From: Strongylocentrotus droebachiensis
Taxonomy: Eukaryota; Echinodermata; Echinoidea; Camarodonta; Strongylocentrotidae
Length of the DNA: 64,000 nucleotides
Direction: 5' to 3'
Assembly: GCA_035222895.1 (NCBI GenBank)
Contig: JAVYIG010009924.1
Location: 1-64,000, forward strand
Each line of letters starts with the position of its first letter. Positions within the stretch are counted from its first letter, which is position 1. A program made the position numbers and the translations under genes. The notes beneath the pieces are model-generated. The model saw nothing but the letters and a program-made list of their open reading frames with translations, was not told where the DNA came from and made no database searches. Positions 22,085 to 36,400 of this stretch are shown here, in pieces.

Positions 22085-23580
22085 TTATTGTAGGTGAATA
22101 AGATATTTCAAACGTGGGCTTGTAACAAGACCGGGTTAAAGAAGAAAGAAAAGCAGAGGAACGTTATACCTTGACTAAAATCATTTGTAATGATGTTCAC
22201 GCTGGTAGGTTTTACATAACGAATATTTTTATTATTAATGATAGTGCTTTGAAGCTCATATAATACGTTTGTCGAATAGATTCTTTAGAGTAAAATTACA
22301 ATGGAAAACTATTTCAAATGTAAGCTTGTCTATTACAATTTGTGTATTACTCCGTTCCGCTTCGATACAAACATTCCTCGCTACAATAACATACGAGAAA
22401 ACTCAGACAGACTTGGAGTGAAAAATGGAAACAATATTTTGGCTTCTGTTTATGACACTTTACCTGATATTGAGGTCCACCCTTAACACGATTTCAGACT
22501 ATGTATCATAAAGTAATTCAGGAAATAGGTGATAACTTTAAACGTAAACACCGAAATACATTCATGCTTTTAGCAATGATATGTTATATTCGAACCTTAG
22601 AGAGCTTTTCTCTTTAAGCTGATGTTGAATAGATTGAGAAAACCTGAATTTTACAGAAACATTTATTTTTGCAGACTTGTACAAAATAGTAAAAGAATAT
22701 CAGAACTAGACAAAGTATATCTAGGCATAAATATATATATATATATATATATGTGTGTGTCATGAATGTGATGAAAAACACACGAGTCCGTATTTCAATA
22801 CTTCTGTTGCTGATACTTCAAATGGTCATATTATATACCTCCGCCTCCGGAACAAAATGATAAAGATACATGAACTTATAAATCAATTTTTATGAAATAT
22901 ATTTAGGCCCTGCCAACAATATACAAGCTATGTAACCTATTTATACCCTTACCTAAAGGCCGATTTTGTACTGCTGAGCCAATGATGTTACGAATTTGGT
23001 AAAAGTTCATGAAGAAAACAAGAAAATTTGTTTATTTTGAAACCTGAAATTATAACTAAATCACTAAATATTACTTTATATTACAAATGTGTTCGAAAAT
23101 CGCGCCCCAAAAAAGTCTACGTAGTAGTGATTATTGGTTGAAATAACTCAAGAAAAAACATTATAAATTTATATGGATGTTATGATGCTCCTCTACTCTA
23201 CTACTCTACCAGGTTGTCTTTTTGTTCATTAACTATGCTTTCTAAGTTATTAACACAAATAAGACCGGCCGGTGAATATCGCTAGGTCTATTTGAATTTA
23301 AAAACCTCTTTCATTCACACTTGTTTTTGTCATAATCGTCCCTATTTTCACGAAGTGACGGATGAGCGCGCAATTAAAAGAAAGTAAGTTTTTAATAAAT
23401 CGCTTTTAAACTTTCAAACCATAATCTCAACCTCTTACGTGTATCAAGGGCAAATAAATGTTATATCCTGGGAATGGCGAGATGTATTCTAATAGGGGAA
23501 GAGATTTGGAGTTTATGGACAAAAGTGTCAACAAGTTGTAAACTAGGTACTAAGCTAAATGTGTAAAGGGAGATGAACAG
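22085..23580. other. Spacer, nothing recognised
   Basis: AT-rich sequence with a (TA)n microsatellite near 22,730-22,752. Short open frames only, and no transposon ends that I can pair. Confidence 0.5.
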
Positions 23581-23689
23581 AGAGAGAGAGAGAAGGCGGA
23601 GAAAGAGATTTTTTTTTTGTGTGTGTGTGTGCTTTATTTAGCACACACACACAAAAATCACCTAGGGTCCTAAGTCAGGCACCTGGATG

Positions 23690-26060
23690 CTCATCTGACG
23701 GTAATTTAATGCCTAAATCGCCTGAACTCCTGGGGGCTCCGCCCCTGGGCCCTACACCAATTAGTGACCTACCAGTGCCACAAATAAGGTATCAAAATAT
23801 GCTCATCTGACCTTTATTAAATGCCTAAAACCCCTTGACGTCCGGTTGCTTTGCCCCTGGACCCCACCTAGGGCCCTGAGGTGGACGACTGGATGCTAAT
23901 CTGACGGTAATTTAAAGGTACTATGTCCCATTTGCAGGCTCAAAAAATGAAAAGGTTAAATTCCGACGGCATTTGAAAGATAATACTAATTTAGAACTTC
24001 CCTAAAAAAGGTGGGGCTTGGAAATGTCTTCAAGTGCGAAAATAACGACTAATAGTTGGCAAATCGACTTAGGAGCTCTATAGCCAATAAGTAATAGTCT
24101 TGATTTTCAGACCATTGTGCCGAATGGTCATACGTTTTATGCTACGCAAAGATTCAATCAGTCTAATTTTGGCCATCACAAGAAGTGGGTTATTGATGTA
24201 GACAAATGCTCATGTACCCTTTACAGCTCATTTTATGTATGTTATTACCAAAGATGAAAAACAAGCCAGCCAGTCACTCCATAGTGTCTGACAGTGAAGT
24301 CTAGCAAGTAAACGGGTTTCCTTGCATAATTTGAATATTAGGACACTGCTAATGTTTAAATTTCACAGATAGGACATGCATGACATATTCATTATTCCTG
24401 CAAAGTTCTACAGAATTTGAGGTTGTCTGCAAAAGGGACATATATAGTATCTTTAATGGTTAAAACCCCTGAGCATCTGGGGTCTCGGCCCCTTGGACCT
24501 CACGCCAATTAGTGTTCTGCCAGTGTCAAAATATGTTCATCTGACCGTAATAAAATGCCTAAACCCCCTAAGTTTCCGGGACTCTACCCCCTCGACCCAA
24601 CCAGGGGCCCTAAGTCGGGCCCCTGCATGCTTGTCTGGCCGTTATAATATGCCTAAAACCACTAAGCTTCTGGGGTCCCCCCCCCCCCTCCTGGACCCCA
24701 CGCCAATTAGTGACCTACCAGTGCCACAAAATAAGGTATAATTATGCTCATCTGACGAAATTAAATGCCTAAAGACCTGAGCTTCCAGGTCTCTGCCCCC
24801 CCCCCCCCCCCGAACCCAACCAATGGCCCTAAGGCTGGCCCGTGAATGCTCATCTGACCGTAATCTATTGCCTAACACATCTGAGCCTCCGGGGGCTCCG
24901 TCTCCTGAACCCCACGCCAATTCGTGACCTGCCAGTGTCACAAAAAAGGTATAAAAATATGCTCATCTGACCATAATTTATTGCCCCAAACCACTGAGCT
25001 TCCGGGGGCTCTGCCCCCTGGACCCCACGCCAATTCGTGATCTGCCAGTGTCACAAATAGGGTATAAAATTATGCTCATCTGACGATAATTTGATGCATA
25101 AAACCCCTGAGCTTCTAGGGGCTCCGCCCCTGGACCGAACATCGATATGTGTCCTGCCAGTGTCACAAATAAGGTATCAAAATATGCTCATCTGACCATA
25201 ATTTATTGCCCCAAACCACTGAGCTTCCGGGGGCTCTGCCCCCTGGACCCCACGCCAATTCGTGATCTGCCAGTGTCACAAATAGGGTATAAAATTATGC
25301 TCATCTGACGATAATTTGATGCATAAAACCCCTGAGCTTCTAGGGGCTCCGCCCCTGGACCGAACATCGATATGTGTCCTGCCAGTGTCACAAATAAGGT
25401 ATAAAAATATGCTCATCTGACCATAATTTATTGCCCCAAACCACTGAGCTTCTGGGGGCTCTGCCCCCTGGACCCCACGCCAATTCGTGACCTGCCAGTG
25501 TCACAAATAGGGTATAAAATTATGCTCATCTGACGATAATTTGATGCATAAAACCCCTGAGCTTCTAGGGGCTCCGCCCCTGGACCGAACATGTGTCCTG
25601 CCAGTGTCACAAATAAGGTATCAAAATATATGCTCATCTGATCGTAATTTATTGCCCCAAACTCCTGAGCTTCCGGGGGCTCCGCCCCCTGGAACCTACG
25701 CCAATTCGTGACCTGCCAGTGTCACAAATGAGGTGTAAAATATGCTCATCTGATGGTAAATTAATGTATAAAACCCTGAGCTTCTGGGGGCTCCGCCCTC
25801 TGGAACCAACACCAATTTGTTTCCTGCCAGTGTCACAAATAAGGTATAAAAAATATGCTCATCTGACCGTAATTTATTGCCCAAAACCCCTGAGCTTCCG
25901 GGGGCTCCGCCTCCTGGACCCAACACCGATTTGCATCCTGCCAGGGTCATAAATAGGGTATCAAAATATGCTCATCTGACAGTAATTAAGTGCCTATACC
26001 CACTGAGCTTCTGGGGGCTCCACCCCATGACCTCCCGCCGAGAAACGTACAGCGGGGCAT
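23690..26060 (+). repeat. ~112-bp satellite with 225-bp higher-order repeat
   Basis: Units share ATGCTCATCTGAC, GGGGGCTCCGCCCC and CCAGTGTCACAAATA. Between 24,950 and 25,630 two unit types alternate, giving three near-identical 225-bp dimers; the same open frame recurs at 24,978 and 25,203 on the reverse strand. Confidence 0.9.
23916..24452. mobile_element. 537-bp TTAA-flanked MITE inside the satellite
   Basis: The ends AGGTACTATGTCCC and (reverse complement) AGATACTATATATGTCCC are inverted. TTTGCAG follows on both sides. TTAA lies at 23,912-23,915 and 24,453-24,456. Satellite sequence resumes directly outside. TTAA targeting suggests a piggyBac- or Kolobok-like source. Confidence 0.75.
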
Positions 26061-26342
26061 GCATGTAAGAGTGGGGGTGATGGGGATTTTTTTTTTATCT
26101 ACCCCCCTACCCCCTACCCCAAACGTTTTTGCCACTGCCGGTGTCACCATAACGTACCAATATTAGGCTCGCATAATTTCAAATTTGCCCCCCCCCCCCC
26201 TAAAAAAACCTGGATCCGCGCCTGGTCTAAAATATTACCCCAACCTAGCTAGTGCACGCATCTGAGCTAGCCAGGCGAAGCTATGTTTGCGATTGTTTCC
26301 CCGAAGCGAGAGCACAGCGAAAGACTGAGCCTGAACTTGAAA

Positions 26343-27385
26343 ATGGCTGAGGAGACGGTGAGTATAATGCATCAATCGCAAGTGTGTTTTGTTTGTGTGA
26401 GTCGCGGTCGGCTGTAAATAGCAAAATGTAATGCTTGTTTTGGTTTTTGTCATATTTGCAATGCATGTTTTATATCACCCAAGCTATACATTTTACTATA
26501 TTATTATGCCGGTTGCACGGCAAAACGTCGCGTAGCGTTACACTCCCTTTGCCGGGAAGTTAAATTGGGCTTGCGGGTTTTTTTTGTTTCCAGCAAAACG
26601 TAGTGTAGCAAAAGAAAGACATATTTGCAAATTAATTTGAGAGCATAATAAATCAGGTAAATATATTTCTCTAAGAATAGTTTTGGCTACATGGAACATA
26701 GCAAAATTGTCGTTTTTAGCACTTGAAGTAGTTGTTAAAACTTCAAAAGCGTTTTTTTTCGGTCCCCCCCCCCTTTTTTTTTTTAACAGCGCCAACGCTA
26801 CGCGACCGTTTATTGGGCAACCGACGTATATATCTTACCAATTTCATGTATATTTGATATGTTATTCTCATAGTATACTAGTAAATTTGTCAGTGACAAT
26901 GACAATTGTAATATCATAAAATATGCTGATGATATGGTAATCACTGGGCATCTTACTGATGAGAATGTAAATGACTATGTCACAACGGTGAAGGTTTTCA
27001 TTGAGTGGTGTGATGCGCACTACCTCCACTTAAACGTATCTATAACAAAGGAAATGGTGTTTGGCTTTCGGAAAAAATCAAATAAACACGATCCGTTATT
27101 TCTTCATAATAAGGAGGTTGAACAGGTGAAGGAGTACAAGTACCTGGGAAGCATAGTTACCAACACTTTAGACTGGACTAAAAACACACAAACATTGTGT
27201 AAGAAGGGAAACCAAAGACTCTACTTTCTGATGAAAAATGTTCACGTTGACAGCTGGGGCGGATCCACGTAGCGATTTTTCCGGCCCGCCCCCCCCCCTC
27301 TAGCCCCCCAAAACGATTTAAAACAAATAGGATGATAACGTAAAGTTAACCTTTTTTAAAACACAAAACAAAAGCGCCCCCCCCC

Positions 27386-27421
<36 letters not shown>

Positions 27422-30400
27422 TCACCGACCGGCTGAGTCGGCGCTAAATTTTTCCTCCAAAACCCGATCAAAAAGGGAAAGAAGAAAGGTGCTCCCCCCC
27501 CCCTCCCCCCGACTTATTCGCCGGCCGGCTGAGTCGACGCTAAATTTTGTATTAAAATTTGCCCCCCCCTCCCCCTTGTCGCCGGCTGGATCCTCTGCAG
27601 GCGTCTGCAGACAGGTCAACAACAGCAAAAAATTTATAAAAAAAAAAATCTCACGAAGAAGGCCAAAAAACAAAAAAAAGTGGTCTTACCCACCCCCCCC
27701 CCCCCCCCCCTCCCCCCGCTTATTTACCGGCTGGCTGAGTCGGGGTAAAATATTTCCTGAAAAATTGGACATAAAAAGTGCCTCCTACCCCCCCCCCCCC
27801 CCGCTCATTCACCGGTGGTTGAGTCGCAACTAATATTTTCTCACGGATTGCCCCCCCCCCCCCCCCCTCTTCCCGCCGGCTGGATCCGCCACTGGTTGAC
27901 AGAACAATTCTGGTTTTGTTCTATCAGTCATTAATACAAAGCATTCTAATATACAACGTGATTTGTTTTTTACGGAAATGGGGCCCAGACAAACCGGATT
28001 CGCTTGAGGTGTGGCGAGCGGCACAGAGAGCGATAGGGCATTGTTTGACTGATATAAACGTTAATTGTTCGAACAGAGAATAATGTCCAAATTTAAACAA
28101 ACCGTGAAATCATGAAAGATCAAAGTCACTCTCTCAACACCCAGTATTCTTTCAACCGTTCTGCATGAATTCGACTAAACGTCCCACGCACAAACCGAGC
28201 ACGCTTCCGCCAATCCTTCATGGTCAACCAATTCGTTAAGAGATAATAATAATAATAATAATAATACGTGTCAACGTACTTAACTGCCCGGGTTGACGAC
28301 AATTAGAAATATTTTAGATTGCACTCGACGATATACATGCATGCAGGAAGTAACACTATGAACATCACGGACAAAGAAAGAGGACAAAATATACAGTTCC
28401 TCATTCTACCCTCAACAAAAGAACATCCCTTCACTGCTATTATGTAAAAATGTGTAGAACAGGTGAATATGCATGAGACACCTGTTCTACACATTTTTAC
28501 ATAATAGCAGGGAAGGGATGTTAATTCCTTTGTCTACCTGAGGAACTGTATATTTTATGCGCACGCGGCATATAGTACCTTGAGCATGTAAGGCGCTATA
28601 TAAATATCAATATGTATGTATGTATGTACTAGATTCAGGAAAATCGAGGTTGACGCATTCTCAATCGCCGACTGAGACGACGTAACGCATGCGCAGTGCC
28701 TTAAAATGACGTCACACGTTGTAGTCAAAGCTGTTGACATGCAAATCTAAAAGTCCCTAGTGTAATCATCTGGGTGGAACGCCTCAAGCCTGGGGGTGTT
28801 TCATACCCCCAGGCACTATCTTTGTTACCAGATGTTGCAAAACGACAACGTACTTTTATTCCATAGAAAATTTCTCAGATCAGCGTTATGTGTAAATAAA
28901 TGTACACCAGATTGTATGATAAACTGGGAGGGCATGGCTAGCTAACAGTATCAAACATCGAATGGTTAGTTTCTGGTAAAGAATCGGTAAAGAAAGGTTC
29001 TCCCTCTATATATTCAGTCAAATTTCATTTTTTGCAAAGGTTAATTAGTCAGAATGTAGATATCTCTACTTCTTTCAAGTGGTTATCTTGTATTGAACAA
29101 AATATTGAACCATGCTGGTCTTGGTATTGTTTGGCTAAAGCAAGGGGAAGGATTTAGCAATAGTTGGATACTGAGCACTCTGAAGTTGAGATTAAACGAT
29201 ATTTCAAAACAAGATGTGATGGCAACAATTTGGACAAACAGTGTGTGCCTGAATTATAGGATCTTTAAAAAGGATTGTCTCTTTGAAAGGTATTTAATTT
29301 TGCTGAGTAAAAAAGATAGAATAACACTGAGCCGTTTTAGATGTAGGTCACACCGTTTACCAATTAATAATAACAGATTCAAAGAAGCTTTTAATGAAAT
29401 TAGTATTGAATGCCCATGTTGTGATATGCATGAGTCTGGTGATGAATTCCATTATGTTTTTTTTGTATGCCCTTTTTTCAGAAAGGAAAGAGAGTTATAT
29501 TTAGGTCGCAAAGTAATAGTTAAACGCCCTTGCACATTACACATGTTGAATAAATTTTTAAATTCCGGTATAGGACAGCTGAAGAAATTAGTACTCTTCT
29601 TAAGGGTAATAATGTCATATTTTGCTGGTCTATATACATGTAAATCTGAACAATCCAATCATATGTCACCCATAAAAAGGAATGTTACAACCCGAAGTGG
29701 TAGGTTAATTAAGCAACCAACAATTCTTGATCTGTAGTACAGTCTCTCTTTAGGTCAAGTATAGTTTTGATGGTTTGTTTGTTCTTTTGTTCTTTTTTTT
29801 GTTAGTATACTTTTTGTTTTTGTTTGTCTTATTACATTATAGTCCATTATGTTTTTGTTTGTCCAATGGACGATTATGCCGTATTTTGTTAGTCTGCATA
29901 AGTCTTAACAATCCAATCACAAATCACTTACATGTACAAAAATGAAACTTATAATTTCTTATATAGTTAAGACAATAATGTATTTTTTTTTACTTATTTT
30001 TTGTTTTTATCTTTCTTTTTCTTCATGTTTGTATTTAGATTGTTCATGTGGTATTCTCCACTTTTCATGTATGCTTGCAATATTGTATAATATTGTGTTT
30101 ATGTTTAGCATAGGCTAGGTTTAGATCATTCCTATTTATCGTTATACTTTTATATTGTTGTTTTGTTGTATTCTGTATTCTTTGTATTATTAAGCTATGT
30201 TTGTATTCTTTATTATGTATCATTATCATGACATCTACATGTGTTGTACTCTCATACCCCAGAATGGGGTCGAATGAGTCAATAAATTCTATTCTATTCT
30301 ATTCTATTCTATTCTATTCTATTCTATTCTATTTGGGTCAAGTCCACTCTTTACTAGTCAATCCTAGGACTAAAATTAACGTCCTCGTGTTAATTGTGTG

Positions 30401-33400
30401 GTTTTCATTACATCGAAAGAATAGTAGTTCACACTTATGGAAAGATATGCCCACATATAATTTCTCTTGACAATCTTAGCTTTACCTGTGAGTAGATTTG
30501 CATCATCAATATACAACATGCTTTCATGCACTGAACAAAACCAACGAAATCGTATCTCGCTGTCAGTAACTCATCGATAGAAAAGTCATCAGTGAATTTG
30601 AAACACATTTTCAACTGGCCTGTTTAATTATTATGGAAAAATGGATTTCATCAAGGTTGGGTAAATAGATCACTTTACAAATGCATTCTTATTTGATGCA
30701 TGCTATACTTGTATGACAGGTTACAAATCACAATTAAAGCCATTTGGGCTTACGTTAACACAAGCGTTTTATACCCGTCTTGCATATAATATGAAAATAA
30801 TCATTATAGCACACCTGGGGGAAATGTGAATTCAAACCATCTTAAACTCGTGTACGAAATTTTATGAATATGAACGCAAAATCAATTTGAAATCCTCCTG
30901 CAAATAATATAAATTTCAATTACTTTTAATACATATTCAGTATGAAATCTTATTGTGAATACATATTCATGTTTAGATTGAAACATAACCATTTGTTTAA
31001 TTCTTATCAGATACCATCACGTTCAAGTATGGATCATGACGCAGAGCTCAAACGTTTGGCCACCGAGTTCGATCGAGATGACGTTTGGTGTCTTGTTGAG
31101 GCGCTGGGTCTTGATGAGGAGACGATTCGCAATCTCCAAGGGACACCGGGTTCCTCCAGCATCACTGTCGAAACGCTGATGCGGACGTGGATGGAGCAAC
31201 ATTCCGAAAGAAAAGATGGTCTGGAGACATTGGATATTCTTGAAGATAAACTGACGAAGTTTAGAATAAAGTCAACTGAAGCGGACAAAGGTAAAATATG
31301 ATGATGAATGAAGATGATAATGATGATGGTAATGTTAATGATGGTGGTGATAACAATGATGGTGATGATGATGATAAATAAATTAAAGAAAGAAAGAGAA
31401 AAAATTAACGACTAATTAAATAAAATTAATTAAATTCGTTTATTTTTCCTCTTTCAATCGTTCATATTTACAATGATGGTACATGGTCACATATTTATAT
31501 ACATTATAGATCAATTTGCGCAATACAATACATTACGAAAATAAACATGAAATTGAAAGGGAAGGAGGGCCGACTAAAAAGCAGAGCTTGTAGGGTGTAA
31601 GCCCCCCTGTAAAAATAATTATCATGAATTATTTTTTTATGAGAAAAAAAAAACTACAATAACAATAACTGATTCAGTAATACAAAACGCAAAACTTTGA
31701 TAAATACAAGAATTCGTTAAGAAGAAACAATCAAAGTTGCATAAAGTCACACTACAAATTATATTTGATTGGGGAATGCAATAGCCTAGTAACTATTCAG
31801 AAGAAAGCTTTTAAGTCTCCTTTTGAAAATTTGTATCGAATTGCACTGTATAATATCATTTGAAAGAGAATTCCACAGTTTTGGACCTGTAAAAACAAAT
31901 GTCTGTTGTGCAAAAGATGTTCTATTTAATGGTAGATGAAAAGAGCTCGCCTGGCGACCGAAGTAACTATGAATCGAATCATTTCTTACGAACATATCAT
32001 GAGAAGGCAAAGCTAATTGTTTAGTGTTGAGCTTGTACATTAACTGTCCAAGCTGAAAAATATACAAGTCTTTAATTTTCAAAATGTTATTATTCAGAAA
32101 AAGATTGAATAATTTAAGATTATTGACAATGATCTCAAAGTGATGATAACATTGTTGAATATGATGACATTATTAAATATGGCGACAATGACAGTGATCG
32201 TGATGATATTCTTATATGTCATAGCTTTTCATCAATTTTTGATCATGTAATTAAATTGTAATATGTTTTTGTTACTGAGGCTGCCTATGAATGTACAGGG
32301 TAGCACTAATTTTGTTGTGCCCTCGAATATTAAAAAAAAAATCGTACCCCCATCCCTTGAGCGCCAGGGGGGGGGGGCATCTCCAAAAAAAGGTAAAATT
32401 CACGTGTTTTTACACGTTTTTCCCCAGGGATCCGCCACTGTGTTTGATTACAATGCCCATTCAGGGCAATCGTTCCACATGTGTGGTTTAGCTCAATAAA
32501 ATCTGATTCAGAGTCCTATGCTAGTTGCATGAGAAGAAAGGGCAAATATTTAAGCACACACCTGCATCCATTTTTGCTTCATGACTATATTGTGTTTGCT
32601 GCCAGGAATTCTAAACAGGTTGAATAAGCTTCAAAGTCTTTAAATTGGCAACACTTTGAGATATTCCAAATCATTGTTTTCCCATCAAAATTTGCCATTT
32701 TGCCATTTTGATGACAACATTCTTGCCCATGTATATTTCCTTCAAATGCATTACATTTAATTTTAAGAATGTAGCAATAAAAGAAAAATATTGTTGTTGC
32801 TAACTTGAGGAGATATGTAATCAATTTAGCCCTTAAAATAAATGTTGTTCTGCCTAGAGGGTTAAAATACTGCCATCAAATTTATGTTTCAATACCTCAA
32901 TCTCTCTTTTATACTGTTTAATTATAAACATTTTGAATATCATAAATATAGAAAATCCCACTCATAATTTTAATTGTTTGTAGAATTCAGTATTCGAAAT
33001 TAAATGGATTGGTTATAAAATCAATGAATTGATTTAAAGTGAACTGGTAACTTTGTCCATGATTTCTGAAACAATGAACTGAATGGTCGTACCTGTGTCA
33101 GTTTTCTGTTACAGTATTATAATGAACTCCTGCAAACATAAATCTTTGATATTCAAATGTATAGCTCAGAACAGCTATTTATCAGGTATACCTACCTCAT
33201 TTTTAGAAATCGGTAATGCATAATAGAGTTTTGGATTTCAGTTCCATGAACTCTCATATCGTATCTTTGTATTGCAGAATTTGTTTATTTCTTTTAAATG
33301 TTTGTATTTACTGGGGTTGATGCCTTTACTAGAACATGAATATAACTTACATTTCCACAATTAGTTTTTCTGTCAAAACACAATGTTACTAGTTCACATT

Positions 33401-36400
33401 TAATGTTTTTTATATTTATTTTTTTACTTCTCTAGTCATTCTCATCATAATTGTATTTGGTACTTCAAACTATCCTATAATCATACAATATAATGTTGCT
33501 GTTGTGAATTTATCTGTATGAGAAATGAAATTGTTTAGTCAAAATGATATTTCCATGTTTATCATGCACTGTTCAGCTGATGATTGTTTAGTCAAAGATT
33601 ACGTGTTTGCCTGGGCGAAGATAACCGTTTAGCATTGGTAAACTTTGTAGCGTTTGAGACTGTGTGCTAAATTTTATTGAAATATCTTACAAAGAGATTG
33701 TGTTGCTTCTGATACTCTATTCACAAAACATTTATGAAAAACAGTGATGAACAAAAAAGTAACGCTGATGATTATATTAGTCATATTTCCCATTGAAAAA
33801 CTCCACCATCTTTTTCAAGAACTGCCTTGTTTTGTTACGATCAACATAATTATAAACCTTTCAGCTAGAACATGATAACTATGGCGTGCAAGAAAGAGAC
33901 TATACCGCACAGTACTGTATTAAATACCTCTTTTGTCTCCAGGTAAACAATCTATGCAGATAATGAGGATGATGATGCAAAAGATAAAGAAATTTTAGCA
34001 TATTTACAAGTACTGTATAATGTTTGAAATAACCTTCGTATTCCGTGGTCTTTTCCACAAAACCCTAAATGTACATTTCAAAATGCAATACAGTATTGAT
34101 GATGTCTGATGATGATAATAATGTTTGGTATGAATTATTTGATATTTTAAGTTTATGTTTACCTCATTTTTGTTTGTTGTAAAGAACTTATTGGCATGCA
34201 CCCAGTAGATTTTCATCATGTGTTTGATCTTGTTATTGAAAACAAGATCAAACATCAAATAAGAATATTAATACAACGTCGTTATTAAAGCGTGAGACCG
34301 TTCACGTCTATCTCTCCCCGCCAAATAATCCTCGTTCAATGACCTCGTTTAATGACCTCAATATTTTTTAAGTGACTATTGTCTCATTTCTTTGGTAACA
34401 AATTAATTTGCTTGCTGTATTTGCTATTTTTGCTATTTTTGCTTGTTTCACGTTGTATAATCATCTCATGTTAAGGCTTCTTGCCCACCTATTATTACTG
34501 TTACGTCCTCTTCCATTACAACTACTTCAACAACATGTTAGTTTTATTTATGGGAACCTATAATCTACAAGCTAAGCCTTTTTAATAGGTTCCTCACATT
34601 TCACTCTGTATAAACTTCTATTCATTACAATTAATTTCGACGTCTTTTCAAAGAATTAATTATATAATGTGACACTTTTAGTATATTTCATATTATGTTC
34701 CATTTTTGCCAATTATGTAAATTCTTTTTATTTGTGAAATGTGAAATAAACTTGAAACTTCAAACTTGAAACTTGAATCCACTATTGCATTAAATGCTTT
34801 TGTTGCCCCCCCCCCCCCCGAAATGGGAAAATCGCGTGGACCAATATTTTGCTCATTGAGGAGGAGGGGGGGGGGGGGTTAAGGAGCATTCAGTTTTTTT
34901 CTCATCGATCAGCACCCCCCCCCCCCCCCTCCTTGAGCAAAAAGAAATAAAAATGAGGGGGGTTAACCCCCCCCCCCTCTGCGCATACATATTAATTGTA
35001 CATACTCCGAGGGAAAGGAATGGCAATGAAAAAAGAGAGAGAGAGAGAGAGAGAGGGGGGGTACCCTATGGCCCGGGTTCAAATTCAGTTCTCTTTAAAT
35101 AGACCAGTTCACGGTTAGCACCTTACTGCAATGACCCCGAATATCCACAGATCTTCAAAACATGAAGAGGTCCCACTTCGTACATTTTGAAATAATCACT
35201 CCTACAGCGATGGAGGTGCTGTATAAATAGCCTTTGTTCCCCATTTTCAAAGAATACTTCCACCTGTGTACCATGGAGTGCACTGAATGTGCATGAATGA
35301 ATAATGTTACATAACTTTCATGAGCACGTATCCAGTATTTCGTCTCCGTGTATTTCAAAATTTGTTCTGCAATGACCTTTATCTGCTCATGCTCAGACCA
35401 GGGAGGTGGAAGAACAGGAGGCGAAACTCTTGTAATTTATTCAAACGCATTCTTGAGTTCTAAAGCGTAACAATGGGATGTGTAACATTCCACTTGGCTT
35501 TGAAGTTCCATGCTCCGAACCGCGCTTCCACTGCGGGGAATTTCGTAAGCCAGGCACCAGTTTTACATTTATTACAAAATATTAAATTACCGGCAAAATT
35601 ACAGTGTAAATTAAAAACTTTATATGGGAATTTTATTGGGAATAGTGCATCAAACAAATTTTCAAATTTAGAACTCCGTCCTGCCATTAAATTGTGTGCC
35701 AGAGTTGGTAAAAGAAAAATTACATCCTGTCAAAAACTCAATATTTTAGGATGATGCGCTAATTTGTGAATGCTTTAATGTCCCGTTATTTGATCCATGA
35801 TTTACAATCTTCAATAACATTAAGTTTGCTAATGCGTGTTTTCGCGTGTTTTTTGTATTTTTCAAGTTTAAAAAAGAATGAAATTACACAAGTTTGTGTT
35901 CGCTTGTTCTACTCTTTACACATTCAACAATCGATGAGAAATCATTGGAAGGGACAGCGAACAGATGCTGTGATACCATTTTCTGATGTAGGAATTCTAA
36001 ATCCTAAAATTTCATGCGCTCTTTTATCTCACCACCTGGTCAACAGCTGCAGATTAGCGCATAACTTTCCGGCGGCTTGGAGCATGGGGTCAAAGGAGAA
36101 CGGCTTGATTCAAGTCCTTCTCTATCACGTCCCTGCTCAGACTGCAACCGTAGACCCAGTACTAATGATCATAATTGTATCTACCATGTGTACGCCATGT
36201 GTACGCCACACCGAATAGCACCTCATTTGTGTTTATTGTTGTAGAACTTATTGGCATGCACCCAGTAGATTTTCATCATGTGTTTGATCTTGTTATTGAA
36301 AACAAGATCAAACACATCATCATAATAATCAGAGTGAAACCAACAATTTCTTAACAACAATTGAAATTTCTTCCAGGAAGCCTAACAATAAAAGCTGTTT

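Larger units (their letters stand above)
23650..26224 (+). mobile_element. hAT-like element filled with ~112-bp satellite (left end lost)
   Basis: From CACCTAGGGTCC near 23,661 the sequence matches the reverse complement of the interior of 42,804-43,485. The matching left terminus is replaced by GT/CA microsatellite. The right terminus CCTGGATCCGCGCCTG is at 26,209-26,224. The interior is the satellite array, interrupted by a TTAA-flanked MITE. Confidence 0.75.

Noticed and set aside
24978-25391. Identical 62-aa reverse-strand open frames at 24,978 and 25,203
   Set aside because: They are the ~112-bp satellite read twice; the repetition comes from the DNA repeat, not from a repeated protein.
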